A stretch of 64,000 nucleotides of DNA, taken from the NCBI RefSeq assembly GCF_000612585.1, contig NZ_JFCA01000001.1, positions 124,001-188,000 of the forward strand, written 5' to 3'. Positions 34,942 through 43,371 of the stretch are shown here, piece after piece; position 1 is the first letter of the stretch; each line of letters begins with the position of its first letter. Below the pieces are notes generated by a model, which saw only the letters and a program-made list of their open reading frames with translations, had not been told where the DNA came from and did not search any database. A program made the position numbers and the translations under genes. Source of the stretch: Pseudomonas sp. CHM02 (GTDB lineage Bacteria > Pseudomonadota > Gammaproteobacteria > Pseudomonadales > Pseudomonadaceae).

Positions 34942-35937
34942 ATGTTCGAGGAAGAAAACGCGCAATGGGGGCTGGTGCATGCCCTGGTGCTGGACGGTAA
35001 AGGCGGTGCGCGTTCGATTGCCCGGACCGAGCTCGACGACTTGCAACTGCAGCCCCAGGAAAGCCTGTGGCTGCATTGGGATCGCAGTCACCCGCAAACC
35101 CAGACCTGGCTGCGCAAATCCAGCGGCTTGAGCGAATTCGCGTGTGATCTGCTGTTGGAGGAGAACACCCGCCCGCGCCTGTTGCCATTGCCGGACTCGG
35201 AGCTGTTGCTGTTCCTGCGTGGAATCAACCTCAACCCGGGCGCTGAGCCGGAAGACATGGTGTCCGTGCGTATCTTCGCCGCGGCCAGCCGGGTGATTTC
35301 CCTGCGTTTGCGCCCGTTGCGCGCCACTGACGAACTGCTGGTGCAACTGGCGGATGGCAAGGGGCCGAAGACGGCCTCTGAACTCATCCTTTATATGGCC
35401 CAGTACCTCACCCATAAAGTGCAGGACCTGGTCTCGGACTTGTCCGAAATCGTCGACGTAGAGGAAGAAAAACTCGATACCGACGAACGGTATACTCCGG
35501 AACATGGCAGTATTTTGCAGATCCGTCGACGGGCGGCTGGGCTGAAGCGATTCCTCGCCCCGCAGCGGGATATTTTTGCCCAGCTCACGCGGATCAAATT
35601 GCCGTGGTTCTGCGATGACGATGCCGACTACTGGAACGAATTGAACAACAGTTTGACCCGCTATCTGGAAGAGCTCGAATTGACTCGAGAGCGCGTGGGG
35701 CTTGTGCTTGAGGCCGAAGACCGGCGCTTGAGCGTACGCATGAACCGCACCATGTACCGCTTCGGGATCATCACCGGGATCTTCCTGCCAATGAGTTTTC
35801 TCACCGGCTTGCTGGGCATAAATGTGGGCGGGATTCCGTTCTCTGCCAGCCCCTATGGATTCCTGGTGGCGTGCCTGTTGATGGTCTCGGTCGCACTTGG
35901 ACAATGGTGGCTTTTTCGACGATTGCGCTGGGTTTGA
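34942..35937 (+). CDS. zntB: ZntB-like CorA-family zinc transporter
   Basis: Pentameric inner-membrane Zn2+ transporter of the CorA superfamily, 331 aa. A long cytoplasmic domain (1-265) leads to two C-terminal membrane helices, with the signature loop GINVGG after the first (family form GxN). ZntB family cues: MFEEENAQWGLVHALVLDG at the start and ESLWLHWDRSHPQTQTWL. Located 24 bases after rraA on the same strand. A small GGGTC/GACCC hairpin at 35963-35978 may end the transcript. Confidence 0.9.
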   Translation: MFEEENAQWGLVHALVLDGKGGARSIARTELDDLQLQPQESLWLHWDRSHPQTQTWLRKSSGLSEFACDLLLEENTRPRLLPLPDSELLLFLRGINLNPGAEPEDMVSVRIFAAASRVISLRLRPLRATDELLVQLADGKGPKTASELILYMAQYLTHKVQDLVSDLSEIVDVEEEKLDTDERYTPEHGSILQIRRRAAGLKRFLAPQRDIFAQLTRIKLPWFCDDDADYWNELNNSLTRYLEELELTRERVGLVLEAEDRRLSVRMNRTMYRFGIITGIFLPMSFLTGLLGINVGGIPFSASPYGFLVACLLMVSVALGQWWLFRRLRWV

Positions 35938-36023
35938 GCTGAATATGACCTGAACGTAGGAAGGGTCTTATGTGACCCCAAGAATTTTACCCTCGTCTTT
36001 TAAAACACTTGCGAGAGGTCTTT

Positions 36024-36269
36024 ATGCACGATCCGTTCGAACAGTCTTTGCGTGACATGCTCAATGCCTCGCCGTCCAACCGGGACGACGATGCCTGCCT
36101 GGGTCGCGTGTTGAAAACCGCCAACCGCCAGGTCGGTGCGGGAGACCTGTTCGGTCTGCTCGGCCGCTGGGTACCGGCACTGATGATGGCCCTGAACAAT
36201 GGTTCGGCCCACGTATCGCCCGTTTCCCGTCGTAAACCTCTTGCTCGCACTGCTGATAAGGCTGATTGA
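36024..36269 (+). CDS. crfX: CrfX-like small protein (cmpX-sigX operon)
   Basis: 81 aa soluble protein of unknown biochemical role, conserved upstream of cmpX and sigX in Pseudomonas. Begins MHDPFEQSLRDMLNASPSNR with GAGAGG before the ATG; an upstream in-frame TTG at 36009 is less likely. Contains a hydrophobic stretch (DLFGLLGRWVPALMMALNNG) and a basic end. Its stop is 2 bases before the cmpX ATG, so they are cotranscribed. Confidence 0.82.
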   Translation: MHDPFEQSLRDMLNASPSNRDDDACLGRVLKTANRQVGAGDLFGLLGRWVPALMMALNNGSAHVSPVSRRKPLARTADKAD

Positions 36270-36271
36270 AT

Positions 36272-37096
36272 ATGGAACTTGATCTCTGGACCCAGAGCCT
36301 GGTCACCGCGATGACCGCATTGTGGACCAAGGTGGCGAATTTCATTCCCAACCTGTTTGGTGCCCTGGTGCTGGTGCTGCTGGGGTTTGTCGTGGCCAAG
36401 CTGCTCGACACCCTGCTGTCCAAACTGCTGGCTAAACTGGGCCTGGACCGGCTGATGGCGGGCACCGGCCTGACCAAGCTGTTAGGGCGTGCGGGGCTGC
36501 AGGTACCGATCTCGACATTGATCGGCAAGATCGTTTATTGGTTTGTTTTGCTGATTTTTCTGGTTTCTGCGGCTCAATCCCTTGGACTTGAGCGAGTTTC
36601 AGCTACGCTCGACATGCTGGCGCTGTATTTGCCGAAAGTTTTCGGCGGCGCGCTGGTACTGCTGGTAGGCGTTTTGCTGGCACAACTGGCCAATGGGCTA
36701 GTGCGTGGCGCCGCTGAAGGCGTGGGGTTGGACTATGCCGCCGGCCTGGGACGGATTGCCCAGGGGCTGGTGATCATCATCAGTATTTCGGTCGCGATCA
36801 GCCAGTTGGAGGTCAAGACTGACCTGCTCAACCACGTGATTGTGATCGTTTTGATTACCGTTGGTCTGGCCGTTGCGCTGGCCATGGGGTTGGGTAGCCG
36901 GGAAATTGCCGGTCAGATTCTTGCGGGAATCTATGTGCGTGAGTTGTATCAGGTTGGGCAACAGGTGCGTGTAGGCGAGGTCGAAGGGCAAATCGAGGAG
37001 ATCGGCACAGTCAAGACGACGGTGCTGACCGATGACGGCGACCTGGTGTCGTTGTCCAATCGGATTCTCCTGGAGCAGCAGGTCAGTAGCCGCTAA
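36272..37096 (+). CDS. cmpX: CmpX: small-conductance MscS-like membrane channel protein
   Basis: 274 aa inner-membrane protein with five or so hydrophobic helices and a short MscS-type soluble tail (LYQVGQQVRVGEVEGQIEEI, then TVLTDDGDLVSLSN). ATG at 36272 (MELDLWTQSLVTAM). In P. fluorescens and P. aeruginosa cmpX is the gene between crfX and sigX and is linked to membrane-stress control of SigX; this is family knowledge. A strong hairpin separates it from sigX. Confidence 0.9.
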   Translation: MELDLWTQSLVTAMTALWTKVANFIPNLFGALVLVLLGFVVAKLLDTLLSKLLAKLGLDRLMAGTGLTKLLGRAGLQVPISTLIGKIVYWFVLLIFLVSAAQSLGLERVSATLDMLALYLPKVFGGALVLLVGVLLAQLANGLVRGAAEGVGLDYAAGLGRIAQGLVIIISISVAISQLEVKTDLLNHVIVIVLITVGLAVALAMGLGSREIAGQILAGIYVRELYQVGQQVRVGEVEGQIEEIGTVKTTVLTDDGDLVSLSNRILLEQQVSSR

Positions 37097-37120
37097 CCCG
37101 GCAAACCCTGCTAATGTACG

Positions 37121-37152
37121 CCGCCGCTGGCCCGGCTGACCGGGCGTGGCGG
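37121..37152. other. Strong hairpin in the cmpX-sigX gap
   Basis: GCCCGG/CCGGGC with a CTGA loop, extended by CCGCC/GGCGG. No T-run follows, so not a classical terminator. It lies 31 bases before the TTG start of sigX and could attenuate read-through or shape the sigX leader. Confidence 0.45.
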
Positions 37153-37182
37153 ACATTGACCTGACTGTCGGCACGACTTGTT

Positions 37183-37773
37183 TTGAATAAAGCCCAAACG
37201 CTGTCCACGCGCTATGACCCCCGTGAGCTCTCTGATGAGGAGTTGGTCGCGCGCTCGCACACGGAGCTGTTTCACGTAACTCGCGCGTACGAAGAATTGA
37301 TGCGCAGATATCAACGCACTTTGTTCAACGTTTGTTCAAGGTATTTAGGGAACGATAGAGATGCGGATGATGTCTGTCAGGAAGTGATGCTCAAGGTGTT
37401 GTACGGCCTGAAGAACTTCGAGGGCAAATCGAAGTTCAAGACATGGCTATACAGCATCACGTACAACGAGTGCATCACGCAGTATCGGAAGGAACGGCGA
37501 AAGCGTCGCTTGATGGACGCTTTGAGTCTTGACCCCCTCGAGGAGGCGTCTGAAGAAAAGGCGCCGGCACCCGAGGAGAAGGGCGGGCTTGATCGCTGGC
37601 TGGTGTATGTGAACCCGATTGACCGGGAAATTCTGGTGCTACGATTTGTCGCAGAGCTGGAATTCCAGGAAATCGCTGACATCATGCACATGGGTTTGAG
37701 TGCTACAAAAATGCGTTACAAACGTGCTCTTGATAAATTACGTGAGAAATTTGCGGGCGAGACTGAAACTTAG
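37183..37773 (+). CDS. sigX: ECF sigma factor SigX
   Basis: 196 aa ECF sigma factor controlling oprF and membrane/fatty-acid genes. The start is TTG at 37183 (encoding MNKAQTLSTRYDPRELSDEE) with no clear Shine-Dalgarno sequence, which suggests weak or regulated initiation; the next internal Met falls inside region 2. Region 2: DADDVCQEVMLKVLYGLKNF and FKTWLYSITYNECI; region 4: ILVLRFVAELEFQEIADIMH then MGLSATKMRYKRAL. Gene order cmpX-sigX-oprF supports the identification. Confidence 0.95.
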   Translation: MNKAQTLSTRYDPRELSDEELVARSHTELFHVTRAYEELMRRYQRTLFNVCSRYLGNDRDADDVCQEVMLKVLYGLKNFEGKSKFKTWLYSITYNECITQYRKERRKRRLMDALSLDPLEEASEEKAPAPEEKGGLDRWLVYVNPIDREILVLRFVAELEFQEIADIMHMGLSATKMRYKRALDKLREKFAGETET

Positions 37774-37880
37774 TGCGTGGCAAATATCTCTTACGTGTAG
37801 GCAAGTTCTGTTAGACTTGTCGCCGAGTTGTCCCCCGGTTTGTGGGACTGCTTTACAATCACCAGATGGGGATTTAACGG

Positions 37881-38861
37881 ATGAAACTGAAAAACACCTT
37901 GGGCTTGGCCATTGGTTCTCTTATTGCCGCTACTTCTTTCGGCGTTCTGGCACAAGGCCAAGGCGCAGTTGAAGGCGAGCTGTTCTACAAGAAGCAGTAC
38001 AACGATAGCGTCAAGCACATCGAAGACGGCTTCAATCCTGGCGCTCGCATCGGTTACTTCCTGACCGACGACCTGTCCTTGAACCTGTCCTACGACAAAA
38101 CCAACCACACCCGTTCGAACGACGGTACTGGTAACCAGAAGATCAAAGGCGATACCGGCAGCCTGGTTGCCCAGTATCACTTCGGTCAAGCTGGCGTAGA
38201 CAGCCTGCGTCCATACGTAGAAGGCGGTTTCGGTCACCAGAGCCGTACCAACGTTCAGGCTGACGGCCACAGCGGTCGCGACCAGACTACTTTCGCTACC
38301 GTTGGTACTGGCGTGAAGTACTACTTCACCAACAACCTGTACGCTCGTGCCGGTGTTGAAGCTGACTACGGCCTGGACAACGGCAAGTGGGACTACTCCG
38401 CACTGGTTGGCCTGGGCGTGAACTTCGGCGGTAACGCTGGCGCAGCTGCTCCAGCTCCTACCCCAGCACCAGCTCCAGAGCCAACTCCAGAGCCAGAAGC
38501 TCCAGTCGCTCAGGTTGTTCGTGTTGAGCTGGACGTCAAGTTCGACTTCGACAAGTCGGTTGTTAAGCCTAACAGCTACGGCGACGTGAAAAACCTGGCC
38601 GACTTCATGGCTCAGTACCCAGCTACCAACGTAGAAGTTGCTGGTCACACTGACTCCGTAGGTCCAGACGCTTACAACCAGAAGCTGTCCCAGCGTCGTG
38701 CTGACGCTGTTAAGCAAGTCCTGGTTAAAGACGGCGTTGCTCCTAGCCGCATCACCGCAGTAGGTTACGGCGAATCCCGCCCAGTTGCTGACAACGCAAC
38801 TGAAGCTGGTCGTGCTGTTAACCGTCGCGTAGAAGCGTCGGTAGAAGCTCAAGCTCAGTAA
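37881..38861 (+). CDS. oprF: Major outer-membrane porin OprF (OmpA family)
   Basis: 326 aa. Signal peptide residues 1-24 (ending SFGVLAQ), an N-terminal eight-stranded beta-barrel (about 25-190), a Pro/Ala/Glu hinge rich in APTPAPAPEPTPEPEAP, and a C-terminal OmpA peptidoglycan-binding domain with KFDFDKSVVKP, VAGHTDSVG and QRRADAV. Codon use differs from the neighbours (many GCT, GTT, GGT, CCA), as expected for an extremely highly expressed gene. Preceded by GGGGA and followed by a strong terminator; SigX is the known activator. Confidence 0.98.
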   Translation: MKLKNTLGLAIGSLIAATSFGVLAQGQGAVEGELFYKKQYNDSVKHIEDGFNPGARIGYFLTDDLSLNLSYDKTNHTRSNDGTGNQKIKGDTGSLVAQYHFGQAGVDSLRPYVEGGFGHQSRTNVQADGHSGRDQTTFATVGTGVKYYFTNNLYARAGVEADYGLDNGKWDYSALVGLGVNFGGNAGAAAPAPTPAPAPEPTPEPEAPVAQVVRVELDVKFDFDKSVVKPNSYGDVKNLADFMAQYPATNVEVAGHTDSVGPDAYNQKLSQRRADAVKQVLVKDGVAPSRITAVGYGESRPVADNATEAGRAVNRRVEASVEAQAQ

Positions 38862-38875
38862 TGACTGAGTGGTAG

Positions 38876-38907
38876 AAAAAAGCCCGGCTTAGGCCGGGCT
38901 TTTTTTC
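38876..38907. terminator. Bidirectional rho-independent terminator between oprF and cobA
   Basis: AAAAAAGCCCGGC, short loop TTA, GCCGGGC then a 7-T run; A-run on the other side, so it serves both the plus-strand oprF and the minus-strand cobA. Confidence 0.92.
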
Positions 38908-38921
38908 GCCTGGAATTTGCC

Positions 38922-39665
38922 TCAGGCGCTGGCCGCTGCTGCGAGGTAGGCGGCCTGTTCGCTGCCGGCGACACGGCCGATCACCAGGATCGCCGGGCTC
39001 TTCAAGGCAAATGCCTGTGCATCTTCATGCATACGTGCCAGCTCGCTGCGGCATTCGCGTTGCTGGGGCAGCGATGCGTTTTCGATCATCGCCACCGGCA
39101 TATCCGCCGCCATTCCGCCGTCCAGCAATTGCTGGCGGATCTCCTCCAGCTTCGCCACACCCATATACACCACCAGGGTTGTCCCGCCCTCGGCCAGGGC
39201 ACGCCAATTCAGGCGACTGTCGTCCTGGGTATGCGCCGTGACCAGGGTCACGCCACGACTTACCCCACGCAATGTCAGCGGTACCGCGCAATTCGTCGCG
39301 CCCGCCAGCCCCGCCGTAATGCCGTTGACCAACTCCACCTCGACGCCCCGCTCACGCAGCCACAGGGCTTCTTCACCGCCGCGCCCGAAAATGCATGGAT
39401 CGCCGCCTTTGAGCCGCACCACGCATTTGCCCTGGCGCGCATGGCGCAGCATCAGGCGATGGATAAAATCCTGTGGCGTCGATCGGCAGCCACCGCGTTT
39501 ACCCACGGTAATCACCCGCGCTTCAACGCAGTGTTCCAGTATCGCCGGGTTCACCAGGTCATCGATCAGCACCACGTCGGCTTCGCGCAGGGCTCGCACG
39601 GCCTTGAGGGTCAACAGCTCCGGGTCGCCGGGACCTGCGCCTACCAGCCAGACTTTTGCATTCAT
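38922..39665 (-). CDS. cobA: Uroporphyrinogen-III C-methyltransferase
   Basis: SAM-dependent methylation of uroporphyrinogen III to precorrin-2, here for siroheme of nitrite and sulfite reductase. 247 aa, the stand-alone CobA/SirA length. Motifs: VGAGPGDPELLTLKAVRALR, VRLKGGDPCIFGRGGEEALW, and the NGITAGLAG segment. It ends the nitrate-assimilation gene string transcribed leftward (nasS-nasT-nasA-kinase-cobA), 26 bases after the kinase gene. Confidence 0.95.
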   Translation of the reverse strand: MNAKVWLVGAGPGDPELLTLKAVRALREADVVLIDDLVNPAILEHCVEARVITVGKRGGCRSTPQDFIHRLMLRHARQGKCVVRLKGGDPCIFGRGGEEALWLRERGVEVELVNGITAGLAGATNCAVPLTLRGVSRGVTLVTAHTQDDSRLNWRALAEGGTTLVVYMGVAKLEEIRQQLLDGGMAADMPVAMIENASLPQQRECRSELARMHEDAQAFALKSPAILVIGRVAGSEQAAYLAAAASA

Positions 39666-39691
39666 AGGGTGTTCCTCGTCCAGGGATGACG

Positions 39692-41362
39692 TCAGCGGTG
39701 AAAGAGTGAGTACAACAACACCAGGTTGATCAGCATCGACATCAGTCCGAGCGCGCGCCAGACCTTTAAGGGTTCACGTTCCAGCAATGGTCTGGGGCGG
39801 ATGCTCAGTTCCTGGCGTTCAGCTTGTTCCAGCACCCGTAGCCATTCTTCGGCGGTTTCATAACGGTTGTCCGGGTGGGCAGCCACGGCCCGTTCCAGGC
39901 TGAGTGGCAGCCAATCCGGCAAGTCAGGGCGGTAGCGGCTGGCGCTTACAGGTTGGGCGAACCTGGGCCTTTGGAAGGCTTCGATTTCACCGTAGGGGTA
40001 ATGCCCGGTCAGCAGGTAATACAGGCTGACACCCACGCTGTATAAATCCTGTTGGGGCGTAGGGCGTTCACCATTGAACGCCTCGGGCGCGATATAGCTT
40101 GGCGTGCCCGGCAGTGTGTGGGCGCGGTCTTCTGACAGGCCCGGACAATACGCCAGGCCAAAGTCCAATACACGCAGTTCACCGTCATCCCCCAGCAGCA
40201 GGTTTTCCGGTTTGATATCGCGGTGCAGGATCTGCCGTCGATGCAGCATGCCCACCGCCCGCAGCAAGCGTTCGGCTATCGACTGCCATTGCGCCAGGGG
40301 CAGTGGGCCGTGATGCTGGAACAGTTCGGCCAGGGTTTGGCCGGGATATTCCCGCATCACGTAGTACAAATGCTGGCGCCCGCTGCCGGAATGGACTTCA
40401 GGAAATGCCCGCCCGGCAACCCGGCGTAGAAACCATTCCTCCGACAGCAAGGCCTGGCCGGCATCGCTGTCATCGTCACGGCTCAACGGCAGGGTTTTCA
40501 GCAGCCAGGGCTGTTGCTGGGCATCCCGCACTCGATACAGCAACGACTGGCGGCTTTGCGCCAAGACGCTTTCCACCTGCCAGCCTTCAAAGTGTTGCCC
40601 GGTTTTCAAGGTTGGTGGCAGTGGCCATTGCTGCAACTGCACGAGGGCATCGCCGAGAGTGGCCGCGCCCAAGGTGTCGACGCGTACCAGCAGGGCGCTG
40701 GCATTGTCCTGGCTGCCGGCCAGGTGTGCGGCGTTCACCAGAGTATTGACGGCCGGCTCCAGGTCGGTTTGTTCGCGCAGAATCGCCTCGATGCTGTGAT
40801 CGCCCAGGGTTGCCCACACGCCATCACTGAGCAGCAGGAAACATTCGCCTTCGCGCAACTGACCGTCGAGAAAATCCAGTACCAGGTGCTGATCCAGGCC
40901 AAGGGCGCGCTTGAGCACATGCTGCATGCCCGGCTGTTCCCACACGTGATCCTCAGTGATGCGCTGCAATTCGCCATCCAGCCAGCGATACGCCCGGCAA
41001 TCGCCGATATGCGCCAACGTAAAGCGCTGGCCACGAAACACCAGGGCGCTGAGGGTGGTCAGCAACGGCTGGCCACCGCCATTGGCTTGCAACCAGCGAT
41101 TCTGTGCCAGTAATAGACGCTCAAGGGCCTGGGCCACGCCCCAGGTTTGCGGTGTGGCGTAGTAATCCAGCGCCAGCGCCTGCAAGGTCGAGCGCGCAGC
41201 CAGGCCACCATCGGCGCACTGGCTCACGCCGTCGGCGATCGCGCACAGATAGCCTTTGCTCGCCGCCAGTTCGGCGACAGGGGTCACCACCCGCAGGGCG
41301 TCCTGGTTTTCCTCCCGTGGGCCGATGGCGCTGGCATAGGCGACGCTCAGTTGCAGGCTCAT
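39692..41362 (-). CDS. PP2C-type phosphatase fused to Ser/Thr protein kinase
   Basis: 556 aa from ATG 41362 (MSLQLSVAYASAIGPREENQ). Residues about 1-235 are a PP2C-like phosphatase (RxxNQD, CAIADGVSQCADGG, HIGDCRAYR, LLLSDGVW, GSQDNASALLV). About 265-500 is a Hanks-type kinase with HRDIKPENLLL, LDFGLA and GTPSYIAPEA. The last 20 residues form a membrane anchor (LGLMSMLINLVLLYSLFHR). The start overlaps the nasA stop by one base (TGATG). It matches the kinase gene found between nirB and nasA in P. aeruginosa. A role in nitrate-assimilation control is inferred from position; partners are unknown. Confidence 0.9.
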   Translation of the reverse strand: MSLQLSVAYASAIGPREENQDALRVVTPVAELAASKGYLCAIADGVSQCADGGLAARSTLQALALDYYATPQTWGVAQALERLLLAQNRWLQANGGGQPLLTTLSALVFRGQRFTLAHIGDCRAYRWLDGELQRITEDHVWEQPGMQHVLKRALGLDQHLVLDFLDGQLREGECFLLLSDGVWATLGDHSIEAILREQTDLEPAVNTLVNAAHLAGSQDNASALLVRVDTLGAATLGDALVQLQQWPLPPTLKTGQHFEGWQVESVLAQSRQSLLYRVRDAQQQPWLLKTLPLSRDDDSDAGQALLSEEWFLRRVAGRAFPEVHSGSGRQHLYYVMREYPGQTLAELFQHHGPLPLAQWQSIAERLLRAVGMLHRRQILHRDIKPENLLLGDDGELRVLDFGLAYCPGLSEDRAHTLPGTPSYIAPEAFNGERPTPQQDLYSVGVSLYYLLTGHYPYGEIEAFQRPRFAQPVSASRYRPDLPDWLPLSLERAVAAHPDNRYETAEEWLRVLEQAERQELSIRPRPLLEREPLKVWRALGLMSMLINLVLLYSLFHR

Positions 41363-42573
41363 CAGACCCGCGCAGCCGTCACGGCGGCCGAGCCCCAGGT
41401 GGTTCTCCAGCGACGTTTCACGCCATGCAGGCCGAACCAGGCCAACACGCCGAGGCTGGCAAACAGCCAAAGCGCCATCTGATAACTGCCGGTGCTTTGT
41501 TTGATCGCGCCCATGCCGGCCGCCAGGGCAAAGCCGCCGATGCCGCCGGCCATGCCGATCAGGCCGGTCATTACGCCGATTTCGCGACGGAAGCGCTGCG
41601 GCACCAATTGGAATACCGCGCCATTGCCCGCACCCAGGCCGAGCATGGTGCAGACGAACAGAGCCAGCGCCGCATAGGAGCTTGGCAGGTTGAAGCCCAC
41701 CGCCGCGATGCAGATCGCCGCCACGCTGTACATGCCCAGCAGGGTACGAATGCCGCCGAAGCGGTCCGCCAGGGCGCCGCCCAGTGGGCGCATCAGGCTG
41801 CCGCCGAACACGCAGGCAGCGGTGTAGTAGCCGGCGGTCACCGGGCTCAGGCCGTACTGGTCGTTGAAATAACCGGGCAGGGCGCTTGCCAGGCCGATAA
41901 AGCCGCCGAAGGTCACGCTGTAGAAAAACATGAACCACCAGCTATCACGATCGCCCAGCGCCTTGAAGTAGTCGGCCATGGACTTGGCCTTGGGCCGTTC
42001 AGGGGCATTGCGCGCCAGCCAGGCAAACACGATCAGGGTCAGCACCAGCGGGATCAGCGCGAAGCCGAAGACGTTGCTCCAGCCAAAGGCAGCCGCCAGT
42101 ACAGGCGCCAGCAACGCGGCGAACACCGTGCCGGAGTTGCCCGCACCGGCGATGCCCATGGCCTTGCCCTGGTGCTCGGCCGGGTACCATTGGGAGGCCA
42201 GCGGCAGCGCGACGGCAAACGAGGCGCCGGCCATGCCGAGGAACACGCCCAGCAGCAAGGCCTGCTCGTAACTGTGGATTCCCAATTTCCAGGCGCCGAA
42301 CAGGGCGCCGATCACAATCACCTGGCCGATCAGCCCGGCGGCCTTGGGTGACAGCTTGTCCGCCAGCATGCCCATCAGGAAACGCAGCACCGCACCTGCG
42401 AGGATCGGCGTCGCCACCACCAGGCCGCGCTGTTGGGTGGTCAGGTGCAGGTCGTTGGCAATCTGCACCGCCAAGGGGCCCAGCAGGTACCAGACCATGA
42501 AGCTCAGGTCGAAATACAGGAACGCGGCAAACAGGGTCGGGGTGTGCCCGGATTTCCAGAAGCTTGATTTCAT
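41362..42573 (-). CDS. nasA: Nitrate/nitrite transporter NasA (NarK-type MFS)
   Basis: Inner-membrane nitrate importer, 403 aa from ATG 42573 (MKSSFWKSGHTPTLFAAFLY), about 12 helices. Nitrate-porter signatures: GMAGASFAVALPLASQWYP with GKAMGIAGAGNSGT in the first half, and GLGAGNGAVFQLVP in the second. The frame open upstream to 42735 runs through the attenuator leader and is not coding. Regulated by NasT antitermination at the leader described below; coupled to the downstream kinase gene. Confidence 0.95.
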   Translation of the reverse strand: MKSSFWKSGHTPTLFAAFLYFDLSFMVWYLLGPLAVQIANDLHLTTQQRGLVVATPILAGAVLRFLMGMLADKLSPKAAGLIGQVIVIGALFGAWKLGIHSYEQALLLGVFLGMAGASFAVALPLASQWYPAEHQGKAMGIAGAGNSGTVFAALLAPVLAAAFGWSNVFGFALIPLVLTLIVFAWLARNAPERPKAKSMADYFKALGDRDSWWFMFFYSVTFGGFIGLASALPGYFNDQYGLSPVTAGYYTAACVFGGSLMRPLGGALADRFGGIRTLLGMYSVAAICIAAVGFNLPSSYAALALFVCTMLGLGAGNGAVFQLVPQRFRREIGVMTGLIGMAGGIGGFALAAGMGAIKQSTGSYQMALWLFASLGVLAWFGLHGVKRRWRTTWGSAAVTAARV

Positions 42574-42668
42574 CACGCACCTCAACGGTTGGGAGTCTTG
42601 TAAGAAGGCCTGGTGATGGAACGGCCGGCGAAAGCCGCCCCACCGGCCCCGCTCGCGGGGCCAAAACG

Positions 42669-42715
42669 AAAAAACGCCGCCACCGGGTTCGCGAGGGCAA
42701 ACCGGGTGTGCGACG
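42669..42715 (-). terminator. Attenuator terminator in the nasA leader
   Basis: On the minus strand: CGUCGC (42715-42710) pairs with GCGGCG (42680-42675), CACC with GGUG inside it, and GGUUUG with CGAACC at the top; six U residues follow (42674-42669). It ends transcription about 95 bases before the nasA start unless antiterminated. Confidence 0.75.
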
Positions 42716-42750
42716 TCTTTGTCGTGGAGGGGCAACCGCCGTTGGCTACC
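42711..42750 (-). promoter_or_regulatory. ANTAR two-hexaloop antiterminator (NasT target)
   Basis: Hairpin P1 at 42731-42750: GGUAGCC/GGUUGCC with hexaloop AACGGC. Hairpin P2 at 42711-42724: CGAC/GUCG with hexaloop AAAGAC. Both loops have A at position 1 and G at position 4, the ANTAR-target rule, with a 6-base linker. The 3' side of P2 (GUCG) is shared with the 5' side of the terminator stem, so P2 and the terminator exclude each other. Confidence 0.78.
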
Positions 42751-42782
42751 TGTGATGTTTACTTAGCAAGAGCTGCGCCAAA

Positions 42783-43358
42783 TCAGCCCAGCAACTCACT
42801 CATGGCGATAATCTGCTCCGCCACCTGGATCAGCTTCTGCTGGCGGCTCATGGCCTGGCGGCGCATCAGGGTGTAGGCCTCTTCCTCGTTGCAATCTTTC
42901 ATTTTCATCAGCATGCCCTTGGCCAGCTCGATGCGCTTGCGCTCGGCCAATTGCTGGTCCCGCGCCTGGAGCTGAGCGCGCAAGGCCTGGTCGCTTTCGA
43001 AGCGAGCCATGGCTACGTCGAGGATCGGCTGCAGGCGCTGGGCCTGGATGCCTTCGACGATGTAGGCGCTGACGCCGGACTTGATCGCCTGGCGCATCAC
43101 ATTCGGGTCGTGTTCATCGGTAAACATCACGATGGGACGCGGTTGATCGCGACTGACCAGGACCACTTGCTCCATCACATCGCGGCCCGGTGACTCGGTA
43201 TCGATCAGGATGACATCCGGGCGCACCGTTTCGACGCGCGCGGGCAGGTCGATGGTCAGGCCGGACTCATCGATCACCTCAAAACCGGCCTCGATCAGCG
43301 CAGCCCTGAGGCGGCCGACCTTGCGCGGGGTGTCGTTGATCAGGAGGATTCGCAGCAT
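42783..43358 (-). CDS. nasT: NasT: response-regulator/ANTAR RNA-binding antiterminator
   Basis: 191 aa from ATG 43358, with AGGAGG 6 bases upstream. Residues 1-120 are a receiver-like domain (RILLINDTPRKVGRLRAALI, VILIDTESPGRDVME); 130-191 is the ANTAR domain (LAERKRIELAKGMLMKMKDC then NEEEAYTLMRRQAM). It binds two-hexaloop RNA in the nasA leader to prevent termination; NasS holds it inactive without nitrate. The normal phospho-acceptor region reads IDTES, so a pseudo-receiver is likely. 13 bases after nasS; the leader follows at once. Confidence 0.94.
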   Translation of the reverse strand: MLRILLINDTPRKVGRLRAALIEAGFEVIDESGLTIDLPARVETVRPDVILIDTESPGRDVMEQVVLVSRDQPRPIVMFTDEHDPNVMRQAIKSGVSAYIVEGIQAQRLQPILDVAMARFESDQALRAQLQARDQQLAERKRIELAKGMLMKMKDCNEEEAYTLMRRQAMSRQQKLIQVAEQIIAMSELLG

Positions 43359-43371
43359 CGTGGGCCTCCTG

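Noticed and set aside
41363..41938. N-terminal extension of the PP2C-kinase protein
   Set aside because: The upstream in-frame part overlaps nasA out of frame and lacks similarity to any domain; the PP2C domain begins right after the ATG at 41362.
42574..42735. N-terminal extension of NasA
   Set aside because: This stretch is the ANTAR leader and terminator; the translated extension is Arg/Pro/Gly-rich and not transporter-like.
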